A stretch of 64,000 nt of DNA from Fictibacillus terranigra (GCF_030412265.1 NZ_JAUHLN010000001.1:930001-994000), one strand, 5' to 3'. Counted from the stretch's first letter, positions 20,192-28,472 are shown. The notes: generated by a model not told the origin, from the sequence alone. Program-made: numbers and translations.

Positions 20192-20614
20192 ATGCTATTT
20201 ATGCTGATTGTCAAAGCCTCGAAGAATTCGGAAGGCGGAAATCGCCCGAGCTCAGAGCTCAATGAAGCCATGAGGAAGTACAATGAGGAATTAGTTAAGG
20301 CAGGCGTGCGGGTTGCGGCTAAAGGACTTCATCCAAGTTCAAATGGAATTCGCATTTCGTATCCTAAACCAGGGGAAAAGCCGGTGGTTACGGATGGCCC
20401 ATTTACAGAAACGAAAGAATTGATTGCCGGGTTCATTCTGATTGATGTGAAATCGAGGGAAGAAGCCATCGAGTGGGCCATGCGGATGCCGGACCCGATG
20501 GGACATGGGGAAGGTCAGATTGAATTGCGTCAAGTATATGAGGCGCCGGAGCTGTCCGAAATGTTGGCAAAAGAAGCTGAATTACGCGAGAAATCAGAAA
20601 AAAGAAGACCATAG
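20192..20614 (+). CDS. YCII/DGPF-domain protein paired with an ECF sigma factor
   Basis: Cytosolic 140-residue protein with the DGPF signature in VVTDGPFTETKELIAGFILI, the defining motif of the YCII-related partners of ECF42 sigma factors. The N-terminus LFMLIVKASKNSEGG is the usual first strand. ATG 20192 follows GGAGGG. Its stop overlaps the GTG of the sigma gene by one base. In the ECF42 group the DGPF protein is required for or modulates sigma activity rather than acting as a membrane anti-sigma; mechanism here is inferred from family. Confidence 0.88.
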   Translation: MLFMLIVKASKNSEGGNRPSSELNEAMRKYNEELVKAGVRVAAKGLHPSSNGIRISYPKPGEKPVVTDGPFTETKELIAGFILIDVKSREEAIEWAMRMPDPMGHGEGQIELRQVYEAPELSEMLAKEAELREKSEKRRP

Positions 20615-21861
20615 TGACAAACTGTAGAACCCATCGTACCATTGAAGGAATCTGGACCGTCGAATCAGCCAGAATCATAGCCGGTGTTGCCCGAATTATT
20701 CAAGATGTCAGTATTGCAGAGGATTTAGCGCAAGATACGTTGGCCATTGCACTTGAAAAATGGCCGGAATCAGGCATACCGGAAAAACCGGGAGCCTGGC
20801 TCATGACTGTTGCCAAACGTCTGGCGATTAATCTTCTGCGTCGAAACAAATTACGTGATCAAAAATATGAGGAAATCGGCCGCAAAATGGAATTTAAAGG
20901 AAAAACGGACTATGATTCAATAGACGAGGAGATCAATGACGATCTCCTGCGTCTCATCTTCACCACTTGTCATCCAGTACTTTCCAGGGAAGCTCGAGTC
21001 GCTCTAACGCTTAAACTGTTATGCGGCTTAAAGACAGATGAAATTGCGCAAGCTTTTCTTGTGTCTGAATCAACCATTGCACAACGAATCGTCAGAGCTA
21101 AGCGTACGCTTTCTGCTTCAAAGGTACCTTTTGAAGTTCCCTGTGGACTCGAGCTTTCACGCCGGATGTCATCAGTTCTGGATGTGATCTATCTCATGTT
21201 TAATGAAGGATATTCTGCAACTGGTGGTGAGAACTGGATTCGTCCAACGCTGTGCAGTGAAGCTATTCGTCTTGGCCGGATGCTGGCGGAAATTCTCCCT
21301 GAGGAACCGGAAGTACATGGCCTGATTGCTCTCATGGAAATCCAGGCGTCACGTTTCAAAGCGCGCATTGGCCCATCGGGAGAGCCAATATTGCTTCAGG
21401 ATCAGAATCGGGCCCTTTGGGATGATCTTTTGATTCACCGCGGCTATTCGGCGCTTAAGCGGATTGAGCAAATCGGCGGTGCCTATGGTCCGTACTCACT
21501 GCAAGCATGTATAGCTGCTTGTCACGCCAAGGCACGAACGGCATCGGAAACGGATTGGCAAGAAATTTCCGCACTATACGATGCCCTCTCCCAGGTGGCA
21601 CCATCTCCCATAGTGGAATTGAACCGCGCTGTTGCTATTTCCATGGCTTATGGACCGGCCGCTGGGCTGGAGATCGTGGATGCACTGGAAGACGAACCTT
21701 CCTTGAAAAAATATCACTTATTGCCAGCGGTTCGTGGCGACTTGCTTGCAAAGCTGGAGAGAAATGAGGAAGCATGCGCTGAGTTCAAGCGTGCAGCATC
21801 GCTTACACAGAATGAACAAGAGCGTGCCTTGCTTCTAAAGCGGGCAGCCGATTACGTTTAA
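20614..21861 (+). CDS. ECF42-type RNA polymerase sigma factor with C-terminal extension
   Basis: ECF sigma factor of 415 residues. Region 2 is at the N-terminus (IQDVSIAEDLAQDTLAIALE, then PGAWLMTVAKRLAINLLRRN), region 4 follows around LKTDEIAQAFLVSESTIAQR, and the last 230 residues form the TPR-like extension of the ECF42 group (IVELNRAVAISMAYGPAAGL). This group has no anti-sigma factor but a DGPF partner and is thought to need its C-terminal domain for activity. The start is GTG overlapping the upstream stop, so translation is coupled. No target genes can be named from this window. Confidence 0.9.
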   Translation: MTNCRTHRTIEGIWTVESARIIAGVARIIQDVSIAEDLAQDTLAIALEKWPESGIPEKPGAWLMTVAKRLAINLLRRNKLRDQKYEEIGRKMEFKGKTDYDSIDEEINDDLLRLIFTTCHPVLSREARVALTLKLLCGLKTDEIAQAFLVSESTIAQRIVRAKRTLSASKVPFEVPCGLELSRRMSSVLDVIYLMFNEGYSATGGENWIRPTLCSEAIRLGRMLAEILPEEPEVHGLIALMEIQASRFKARIGPSGEPILLQDQNRALWDDLLIHRGYSALKRIEQIGGAYGPYSLQACIAACHAKARTASETDWQEISALYDALSQVAPSPIVELNRAVAISMAYGPAAGLEIVDALEDEPSLKKYHLLPAVRGDLLAKLERNEEACAEFKRAASLTQNEQERALLLKRAADYV

Positions 21862-22097
21862 TTCTCTTTCTCGCAGAAATCTAACATCAATTTTTCGATT
21901 TACGAGTCTGGTCAATATAACCATGCCAAGTTGGGGTTTACAAAAAAAAACGCAGCTGCACTTTTTCCACTTTTTTAGTCCTACCTGTTGACCTTCTATT
22001 AGCTGGTAACCTTGAAACATGTATCAGGGAAGGATAGGTGGATATATAAATGTATTAGGTGCTTCTAATTCTTGAGATGAGCCACGACAATTCCTGT

Positions 22098-22283
22098 TTA
22101 ATTTTCCTGTTGTTCGTTCGATTCTAGAAACGAATCGAACGATTCATCCAATAATCTTTCACGATTTGTGTCTTCATTGACATCTGTATCCATTTCCATT
22201 GCTTGTTTAAGTATGTGGTATGTATCATCTTTTTTATTTTTATGTGGAATTGGATTATGGCTGTTATTTTCTTGATTTGGCAT
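22098..22283 (-). CDS. Small acidic hydrophilic protein
   Basis: A 61-residue protein, rich in Asn, Asp and Glu, without hydrophobic segment (MPNQENNSHNPIPHKNKKDD, later LDESFDSFLESNEQQEN). GAAGGAG is 5 bases before the ATG, a good sign of a real gene. I do not recognise a family. The neighbouring stretch 21862-22097 holds nothing else that I can support. Confidence 0.55.
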   Translation of the reverse strand: MPNQENNSHNPIPHKNKKDDTYHILKQAMEMDTDVNEDTNRERLLDESFDSFLESNEQQEN

Positions 22284-22806
22284 ATAATCTCCTTCTGTAA
22301 CAGCTAGTTTATATTAGTATGAACAATTGATCCAAAATAAAATCCATTACTTTAAGTCAGCTTCCTTCACGAACTCGATTCTAATTTCATACTTTTCATT
22401 CATCCGGTGAATTGCAAAAACCGATCTTATCAGTAGATCGGTTTTTTAGGTTTCCGAAAACTATTTTTATGTTAACTACCAGCTTATTCTAATGAAATAT
22501 ATCTTTATGTTTTGATACTGCTATTCCCAATAGGGATACATCAATAGTTAGAGTAACAAGTGAATAAGGTGGAGAAGGGATTTGCCATGCCTTGACCCTA
22601 ATGATTAAGGTGAAATCATATGCTCCTTCCTCCTTTCTTTTAATGTCAAAGCCTCGGAACAAAATAAATGATAATTTGGGGTCGCTCCATAGTACCCCGT
22701 CAAAACGTCACTAATATTTTGAAACAATACTTAAATAACTCGTTTTATTATAAAGTTGACCATATACAAAGGGATTAATTTTTAAGTAAAAGATGATTTT
22801 AGTAGC
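22284..22806. other. Gene-poor stretch before ydhK
   Basis: No credible gene. The minus strand at about 22345-22415 has an open frame ending VFAIHRMNEKYEIRIEFVK, which looks like the C-terminal end of a lost protein. A G/C-rich hairpin-like GGGGT...ACCCC element lies near 22679-22700. Otherwise A/T-rich and without clear signals. Confidence 0.35.
22416..22447 (+). terminator. Isolated terminator-like hairpin
   Basis: AAAACCGATCT/AGATCGGTTTT stem with an eight-base loop and T-run. No upstream plus-strand gene ends here, so it is an orphan, perhaps a remnant of a lost gene. Confidence 0.6.
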
Positions 22807-22807
22807 T

Positions 22808-22842
22808 TTCTACACAACTTCTACACAACTCTTATTTATACT
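22808..22842 (+). promoter_or_regulatory. Tandem 11-bp operator and -10 element before ydhK
   Basis: TTCTACACAAC occurs twice head to tail (22808-22818 and 22819-22829). TATACT (22837-22842) lies 7 bases further, so the repeats cover the -35 region, where no TTGACA-like box exists. Tandem repeats of 11-bp period at this place are the usual binding arrangement of OmpR/PhoB-type activators; a regulator of that type is encoded 0.9 kb downstream. Confidence 0.6.
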
Positions 22843-22906
22843 TAACTAAGTAGGGGAGATACCTATTTTATTTTGTTTCCATTCGAAAAAAAGGAGGAAA
22901 TAAAAG

Positions 22907-23467
22907 ATGAAGACTAAAGAAGGTTTATTTGTATCAACAATCCTTGCTCTTTCACTTGCGTTAGGTGCATGCTCAAATAATGATGGTAACGGCAGTAAGG
23001 AACATGACAAAAAACAAATGAATCATAAAGGGATGGACCATTCCAGTTCTGGTGAAGTTCCGAAAGGTTTAAAAGAAGCAAAAAATCCAAAATATGAAGT
23101 GGGAAGCCAGGCCATTATTAAAGCGAGTCATATGGAAGGTATGAACGGGGCTAAAGCGACAATTGTGGGTGTCTACGATACAGCTGCGTATGTGGTTACT
23201 TATACACCGACAACAGGCGGTGACCCTGTTGAATATCACAAGTGGGTGATTCAGGAGGAAATCAAGGATGCAGGAAACAAGTCCCTTAAAACTGGGAAAA
23301 AAGTCACACTAAATGCGGACCATATGAAAGGCATGAAGGGAGCTTCGGCCGTGATTGAATCAGCTGAAAAAACCACAGTTTATATGGTTGACTACACTCC
23401 AACGACGGGCGGAGAAAAAGTGAAAAATCACAAATGGGTAACAGAAAGCGAATTTCAACCTGAATAA
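22907..23467 (+). CDS. ydhK: YdhK-family lipoprotein with two DUF1541 repeats
   Basis: Secreted lipoprotein of 186 residues. The signal peptide ends at lipobox LGAC (Cys22). A Met/His-rich linker (KKQMNHKGMDHSSSG) follows, then two repeats of about 57 residues each: ADHMKGMKGASAVIESAEKT and ASHMEGMNGAKATIVGVYDT, both closing with YTPTTGG and HKWV. These are DUF1541 units as in B. subtilis YdhK. Met and His enrichment suggests metal contact outside the membrane, which is inference. AAAGGAGG precedes the ATG. A two-component system follows 250 bases later. Confidence 0.88.
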   Translation: MKTKEGLFVSTILALSLALGACSNNDGNGSKEHDKKQMNHKGMDHSSSGEVPKGLKEAKNPKYEVGSQAIIKASHMEGMNGAKATIVGVYDTAAYVVTYTPTTGGDPVEYHKWVIQEEIKDAGNKSLKTGKKVTLNADHMKGMKGASAVIESAEKTTVYMVDYTPTTGGEKVKNHKWVTESEFQPE

Positions 23468-23476
23468 ATCGGATCA

Positions 23477-23514
23477 GAGCGTATCCAATTATCAATTGTG
23501 ACGCTCCCGTTTTA
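23477..23514 (+). terminator. Terminator after ydhK
   Basis: GAGCGT/ACGCTC outer stem with an inner AATT/AATT pairing, then CCCGTTTTATTG. Confidence 0.65.
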
Positions 23515-23527
23515 TTGTTCTTCTTGC

Positions 23528-23572
23528 TCAAAATCGGTGATGTTGATGATGCCTATGTCCATCATGGTTCAT
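23528..23572 (-). CDS. Possible histidine-rich micropeptide
   Basis: A 14-codon frame MNHDGHRHHQHHRF with six histidines. TTGGAGAG lies 6 bases before its ATG on the minus strand, which is the main support. It sits between ydhK and the two-component genes. A frame of this length may arise by chance, so it is a suggestion only. Confidence 0.2.
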   Translation of the reverse strand: MNHDGHRHHQHHRF

Positions 23573-23721
23573 GTATATCTCTCCAACCTAAACGTCTTGT
23601 TAGAGGTTATTATTTCAACGTTTTTTTATTTTGTTCTATTGCTGGCGATAAATAGGCTATAAAGTGCATGAACCATATCTTCCGCTATAATAGTCAATAA
23701 GTATTACAGGGAGAGGAAAGA

Positions 23722-24420
23722 ATGAAAACAATTTTAGTGGTTGATGACGAAGATAAGATTCTCGAAGTTGTCTCGTCCTATTTACGAAACGATGGATTTC
23801 AAACGATAGAAGCCTCAACAGGACAGGATGCCATAAACCAAGTAAGGAAGGGCCATATTGATTTTATCATTCTAGATCTAATGTTGCCGGATATCACTGG
23901 TGAAGACGTTTGTCACATTATCAGGCAAGAAATATCAGTTCCCATTTTAATGTTAACGGCAAAAGTAAAGGAACAAGAGCGAATCAAAGGATTATCCTTA
24001 GGTGCAGATGATTATATGGTCAAACCATTTAGTCCTAAGGAACTTGTGATGAGAGTGAAAACCATATTGAGGAGGGCAAATGAATACGATCTTCTTGCCG
24101 ATCGTATTTCTTATAATGGCGGTGAGCTAACAATTGACTCAACCTCCAATGAGGTCTTTTTGAACGGAACAGAAGTCAGCTTAACCCCTAAAGAATATAA
24201 GACCCTTTTGGTTTTTGCGAGGCATCCTAAACGGACGTTTTCAAGGCATGAGCTCGTTGGAAAAGTCTTAGGATTTAATTACGAAGGGGATCCGCGAGCA
24301 ATTGATCAGCATATCAAAAACCTCCGGCATAAAATTGAGAAAAATCCTAAACAGCCTCAGTACATTCAAACTGTGTTTGGTTTAGGCTACAGGTTCAAAG
24401 GGAGTTCTTATGAAGATTAA
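23722..24420 (+). CDS. OmpR-family response regulator
   Basis: Response regulator of 232 residues. Receiver domain 1-118 with acidic pocket VVDDE and phosphoacceptor Asp52 in IILDLMLPD, Thr in LMLTAKV and Lys in YMVKPFSP. The winged-helix DNA-binding domain occupies about 130-230 (EVSLTPKEYKTLLVFARHP, ending QTVFGLGYRFKG). TATAAT sits near 23684 and GGGAGAGG before the ATG. It overlaps the kinase gene by 11 bases. Likely activator of ydhK through the tandem repeat there (inference). Confidence 0.93.
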   Translation: MKTILVVDDEDKILEVVSSYLRNDGFQTIEASTGQDAINQVRKGHIDFIILDLMLPDITGEDVCHIIRQEISVPILMLTAKVKEQERIKGLSLGADDYMVKPFSPKELVMRVKTILRRANEYDLLADRISYNGGELTIDSTSNEVFLNGTEVSLTPKEYKTLLVFARHPKRTFSRHELVGKVLGFNYEGDPRAIDQHIKNLRHKIEKNPKQPQYIQTVFGLGYRFKGSSYED

Positions 24421-25489
24421 GGGATTACATGCTCGTTTAACGATCGTTTTTATCCTTGCAGCCACATCAATACTTCTTATTTCAAGCCTCATTGTTATGT
24501 TGGAAGTTCATCACCATTTTAAAATGTTTCAAATCGATGCACCTGAGTTTCGAGCCATGACACCTTTAACCATCCACTTTGAACGAGCGGTTATCGGTTC
24601 CATCTTTTGGACATCTCTTGGCGTCTTTGTCTTAGTTTGTGTCCTCAGTTATATCGTAGCCAACAGATTGTCCAGACCTCTTATACAGATGAGAATGGCA
24701 GCTGAAAAAATGGCAAAAGGAGATCTGGATGTCAGAGTAAACACTCAGGGGAATGATGAATTGAATGAATTGGGACAGTCCTTAAACGAACTTGCTGCAC
24801 TGCTCAAAAATCAGGAAGCTGTAAGAAAAAACATGACCAGCGACATTGCTCATGAGCTGCGGACACCTTTGGCCACTTTAAAAAGTCATTTAGAGGCGAT
24901 AGAAGATGGGATTTTTGAAGCTACTCCTGACCGAATGCATTCTTTTAGAGAAGAAATTGAGCGGCTTATTTTGTTAGTACAGGATTTGGAGCAGTTGACC
25001 ACTTTTGAAGCTCCCGACTTTATTTTAGAAAAGAAACAAGAGGAGCTAGATCTGGTGATCCTACAGAGTATTTCTACCTTAAAGCAGTCGTTTGATCAAA
25101 AAGGAGTCGACGTTAAATACTCTGATTCAGTTCGTATCAATCTATGGTTAGATAAAAAACGAATGGTACAACTATTTATTAACCTATTGACCAATGCACT
25201 AAAGTTTACACCATCAGGTGGTAATGTAATCATTACAAGCCAGAAAGAACCTGATACTGTCATCATCACTATTAAAGATACTGGAATCGGAATCCCCGAA
25301 GAAGATGTAAAAAAAGTATTTGAGCGTTTTTATCGAAGTGAAAAGTCCAGGAACAGACAATTTGGCGGTAGCGGAATTGGACTTACCATTGCTAAACAAC
25401 TAGTTGAAGCTCACGGAGGAACAATCTGGATCACCAGTGTCCTCGGGGAGGGAACTACAGTGTATATACGTTTACCTTTAAATAAATAA
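24410..25489 (+). CDS. Sensor histidine kinase
   Basis: Membrane kinase of 359 residues. TM1 about 8-30, a short extracytoplasmic loop of about 30 residues with MLEVHHHFKMF, TM2 about 62-84, HAMP 84-136, dimerisation box with phospho-His148 in SDIAHELRTPL, and ATPase domain with N box LINLLTNALKFT, G1 DTGIGIPEE and G2 FGGSGIGLTIAKQLVEAHGG. The small sensor loop holds three adjacent histidines, consistent with metal or membrane sensing, but the signal is unknown. Resembles BaeS/ResE-type kinases in layout. Confidence 0.93.
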   Translation: MKIKGLHARLTIVFILAATSILLISSLIVMLEVHHHFKMFQIDAPEFRAMTPLTIHFERAVIGSIFWTSLGVFVLVCVLSYIVANRLSRPLIQMRMAAEKMAKGDLDVRVNTQGNDELNELGQSLNELAALLKNQEAVRKNMTSDIAHELRTPLATLKSHLEAIEDGIFEATPDRMHSFREEIERLILLVQDLEQLTTFEAPDFILEKKQEELDLVILQSISTLKQSFDQKGVDVKYSDSVRINLWLDKKRMVQLFINLLTNALKFTPSGGNVIITSQKEPDTVIITIKDTGIGIPEEDVKKVFERFYRSEKSRNRQFGGSGIGLTIAKQLVEAHGGTIWITSVLGEGTTVYIRLPLNK

Positions 25490-25525
25490 AGGCTTCTACT
25501 CATTCTTTGTGGAGGCCTTCGTTTA
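25489..25525 (+). terminator. Weak terminator after the kinase gene
   Basis: AAGGCTTCTAC pairs imperfectly with the later GGAGGCCTT; the T-run CGTTTAG is poor. A better hairpin follows 100 bases further on. Confidence 0.4.
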
Positions 25526-25529
25526 GCTT

Positions 25530-25624
25530 ATTACAAAAGTAACGCCAACCGTGGCTGTAATTTTTGGTTTGTTCTTTATTTGTGCCATGTACCTTGGGTT
25601 AATGATGAATCTTACAGTATCATA
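25530..25624 (+). pseudogene. Possible remnant of a membrane protein C-terminus
   Basis: An open frame bounded by an upstream TAG reads LITKVTPTVAVIFGLFFICA and then MYLGLMMNLTVS before TAA, with no start codon or SD at its head. The hydrophobic run and a terminator right after the stop suggest the end of a lost membrane protein. Short enough to be chance. Confidence 0.25.
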
Positions 25625-25660
25625 AAAAACCAAGAGAGCGTAAACTCTCTTGGTTTTTTT
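25624..25660. terminator. Bidirectional terminator
   Basis: Eleven-base-pair stem AACCAAGAGAG/CTCTCTTGGTT with a six-base loop, A run on one side and T7 on the other. Lies between the membrane remnant and the DUF1259 remnant and serves both strands. Confidence 0.85.
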
Positions 25661-25947
25661 CAGCCTCGCAATACCTTGAATGCTGCTCTTACTTTTCTTG
25701 CAAAAGACAATGGCTCATCAATTGATTCAAAATGCATATACATGGCTCTAGGCTCTTCAAATAACCAGTGATTGTGAACGGCGGTCACAATAATATCCCG
25801 TTTTCGAAGTTCGGTTAATAAAGGATTAATCTCCTCTTGCAAAAGGACCGTCTCCCCCAAGTTTAAGGCTCGTCCTTTACTATCTACATCTTCAAACGAG
25901 AAAAATTGAGGAATAACTAATGGTGACTTTGTCTTTCTTCCTAAAAT
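25660..25947 (-). pseudogene. DUF1259 (LppY/LpqO-like) gene, C-terminal remnant
   Basis: The frame ending at 25660 encodes the last 95 residues of a DUF1259 protein: SPLVIPQFFSFEDVDSKGRA, VLLQEEINPLLTEL, the conserved TAVHNHWLFEEPR, and MYMHFESIDEPLSFARKVRA. An in-frame TAG (25948-25950) closes it upstream, and the sequence before shows no N-terminal half. The longest start-bearing part (TTG 25860) has only 66 residues and keeps the HNH...MHF region. Called a truncated gene; family members have about 150 to 300 residues. Confidence 0.75.
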
Positions 25948-26162
25948 CTAATTTAGAATTGAAATAAAATGAGAAATTTATGACATGTATAATTTTTAGT
26001 TGCAGAGTAATCTGCAGCTTTTTTTATTTTCTATAGTCAACTTCAAAACAAGCATTAGCAGAATCTTTTCCATTTCCTGCAAGATTTTTACCTTTTGATT
26101 GGTAGGCATTCACCCTTATTCATGGTGAACATATGTTAGCAGAAAAGGGAAAGGGTGATTCT
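25948..26162. other. Intergenic stretch before the P-loop ATPase gene
   Basis: No gene. A small hairpin GCAGA-GTAA-TCTGC with T7 (26002-26027) looks like a weak plus-strand terminator without a gene to end. An inverted repeat TTCACC/GGTGAA spans about 26109-26129, 35 bases before the next gene. Confidence 0.4.
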
Positions 26163-27257
26163 ATGCGTGGAAATGCGCTTCATTATTTTGCAGGTGGGAA
26201 CACAGCTAAAGGATATGTTAGTCTATATGACTCTGCATTAAGGGGTTTAAACCGTGTGTTTTTACTTCAAGGGGGGTTGCGTTCCGATAAATCTGCTTTC
26301 GTTAATACAATAGGTGAAACCTTAAGAGCTGAAGGCCATACTATTGAATATTTACACTGTGCATCTAATAATGAGTGGACAGAAGGGTTAATTGTTCCCG
26401 ATGCCGGTGTTGCAATCATTGATGATGCAGTACCTGATATTCGCAAGCACATAGCAAGCGAAAATCTGCAAGTAACCATTCTTGAAAGTGAATGGGCCGC
26501 TAAATATCCCTCTGAAAATAATGATGAAATCCATCAGCTTCAGATGGACATCTGTGCAAAATTTGAAAGAGCATATACAACATTTGCGGAATCACTTAAA
26601 GCACATGATGACATTGAAGATATCTATATCGCTAATATGAGTTTTGCTAAAGCCGACCAATTGACAAATGAGCTGATTGATCTTTTCTATGGAGAGGAGA
26701 CAGCTGAAAAAACTTCAAATGTAAAACATCGGTTCCTTGGTGCTGCAACTCCAAATGGCGCGGTTGACTATGTCCAAAATCTAACAGAAAGTATTGGGAA
26801 ACGTTATTTTATTAAAGGCAGAGCGGGGTCGGGGAAATCCACAATGCTTAAGAGGATTGCAGCTGCTGGAGAGGAAAAGGGATACGATGTTGAGATCTAC
26901 CACTGCGGATTTGATCCGAACAGTTTGGACATGGTCATTCTTCGTGAAAAAGGCATCGCCATATTTGATAGTACAGCCCCTCATGAATACAATCCTGATC
27001 GGGAAACAGATGAGATCATAGATATGTACGAAGCTTGCATTACCCCTGGTACGGATGAAACGTTCGCCGCAGATATCGAAAGAACCACTAAACCTTATAA
27101 AGACAAAATGAAGGAAGCCATCTCTTATTTGGCGGAAGCAAGAAACATGATGGTTCAGTTGGAGGGTCTTAAAAGTGTAAGGAACTCTGCTAGATCTGTT
27201 AATCTTTATGGTTTAGTGGAAAAGGAGATCAAACAGATCTTGAAACAGTATAAGTAA
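26163..27257 (+). CDS. Duplicated P-loop ATPase of the PRK06851 type, function unknown
   Basis: Protein of 364 residues made of two similar halves. The second half has a perfect Walker A, GRAGSGKST (219-227). The first half has the matching place as GGLRSDKS (37-44), which lacks the canonical G-x4-G-K-[ST] glycine. Both halves share the pattern HC...(D/P)...G(V/I)AI(I/F)D (IEYLHCASNN with AGVAIIDD; VEIYHCGFD with KGIAIFDS). Resembles the uncharacterised family I recall as PRK06851. AAAGGGTG precedes ATG 26163, chosen over an upstream ATG. It stands alone between terminators. Confidence 0.7.
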   Translation: MRGNALHYFAGGNTAKGYVSLYDSALRGLNRVFLLQGGLRSDKSAFVNTIGETLRAEGHTIEYLHCASNNEWTEGLIVPDAGVAIIDDAVPDIRKHIASENLQVTILESEWAAKYPSENNDEIHQLQMDICAKFERAYTTFAESLKAHDDIEDIYIANMSFAKADQLTNELIDLFYGEETAEKTSNVKHRFLGAATPNGAVDYVQNLTESIGKRYFIKGRAGSGKSTMLKRIAAAGEEKGYDVEIYHCGFDPNSLDMVILREKGIAIFDSTAPHEYNPDRETDEIIDMYEACITPGTDETFAADIERTTKPYKDKMKEAISYLAEARNMMVQLEGLKSVRNSARSVNLYGLVEKEIKQILKQYK

Positions 27258-27460
27258 AAATAGAACTAACGTATATTTAACTCTGCTTGTTGATCGTGTA
27301 CGACTTGACATAAGTTTTAAACTCTGAGATAAATGACTAAGAAGATTAAAAATTATATGCCAGAATTTCGGAATATATGGGGTGGAACTACTGCTTCTAG
27401 AATAAATTCCGTGCCGCTTACGATCCGATGGAAGATTCTATCGGTTTATATCAGCAAATC
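27258..27460. other. Intergenic stretch after the P-loop ATPase gene
   Basis: A possible 68-codon frame at 27333-27539 has no SD, runs through a strong terminator and has poor composition, so it is not called. Nothing else is visible before the terminator at 27461. Confidence 0.5.
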
Positions 27461-27495
27461 AAAAAGCGAACGCCAATACGGGGTTCGCTTTTTTT
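27461..27495 (+). terminator. Terminator before yunF
   Basis: AAAAAGCGAAC/GTTCGCTTTTT stem with an 11-base loop and a T7 tail. Confidence 0.85.
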
Positions 27496-27557
27496 ACATA
27501 ATGTATTTTTGGGGGAACAGAAAGTATAACCATTCATAATGAGGAGAAAGAAAGCCT

Positions 27558-28403
27558 ATGATACTGATTGGAGTAACGGGGTGGGGGGACCACCAGTCAT
27601 TATATCCGGAAGGAACGAAATCCACTGAAAAATTAAAGCTGTACAGCGGGTTTTTTCCAGTGGTCGAAGTGGATTCCTCGTTCTATGCCATCCAGCCGCT
27701 GAAGAACTACCAAAAATGGATCAAAGATACACCGGACCGCTTTTCTTTTATCATAAAAGCCTACCAAGGGATGACCGGGCATTCCAGAGGGAAAATTCCT
27801 TTCGAATCCACAAAAGAGATGTTCGATTTATTTAAAGCCTCCATTCAGCCTGTACGCGAGGCCGGGAAGATGAAGGCTGTACTCTTTCAATATCCGCCTT
27901 GGTTTGAATGCAATAAGGAAAGTGTGCAGATGCTAAGGTTTACGAGAGAAATGATGGAGGATATTCCGGTTGCGCTCGAATTTCGCCATCAATCATGGTT
28001 CTTGCCTGAAATCAGGGAAAGGACCCTGGAATTTATGCAGGATGAACGCTGGATCCACACGATTTGTGATGAACCTCAAGCGGGTCAGGGTTCCGTTCCT
28101 TCCGTAATTGAACCGACGTCTAAGGACCTGACGATTATCCGGCTGCATGGAAGGAATGTTCATGGATGGAACAATCATGGACAAGAGAACTGGAGAGAAG
28201 TTCGATATTTGTATCGGTACAATAAGGAAGAATTGACGGAATGGAAGAGGCATGTGGAGTCATTAAAAGAACGTACGAAGGAGATTGTCGTGCTGTTTAA
28301 CAACAATTCTGGCGGGGATGCAGCAGATAACGCGAGACAGTTTATTGATATGCTGGGCCTCAATTATGAGGGGCTGTCTCCAAGACAGCTTGATTTGTTT
28401 TAA
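27558..28403 (+). CDS. yunF: DUF72-family protein YunF
   Basis: Cytosolic TIM-barrel-like protein of 281 residues. The N-terminus ILIGVTGWGDHQSLYPEGTK and the core VVEVDSSFYAIQPLKNYQKW are typical of DUF72/YecE; the end has VVLFNNNSGGDAADNARQF. No enzymatic activity is established for the family. GAGGAGAAAG precedes the ATG. First of the yunF-yunD-yunC group, same order as B. subtilis apart from a missing yunE. Confidence 0.9.
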   Translation: MILIGVTGWGDHQSLYPEGTKSTEKLKLYSGFFPVVEVDSSFYAIQPLKNYQKWIKDTPDRFSFIIKAYQGMTGHSRGKIPFESTKEMFDLFKASIQPVREAGKMKAVLFQYPPWFECNKESVQMLRFTREMMEDIPVALEFRHQSWFLPEIRERTLEFMQDERWIHTICDEPQAGQGSVPSVIEPTSKDLTIIRLHGRNVHGWNNHGQENWREVRYLYRYNKEELTEWKRHVESLKERTKEIVVLFNNNSGGDAADNARQFIDMLGLNYEGLSPRQLDLF

Positions 28404-28472
28404 AAACAAAGGCAATAGAGTTTACAATGGCCTGCTGCGCTAAGGGCAGGTTCTTATGGTTCAGGGGGCACT

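Noticed and set aside
22660-22720. GGGGT...ACCCC element resembling an insertion-sequence end
   Set aside because: No partner end, no transposase and no target duplication were visible.
27333-27539. A 68-codon frame before yunF
   Set aside because: No SD, strange composition, and it runs through a strong terminator.
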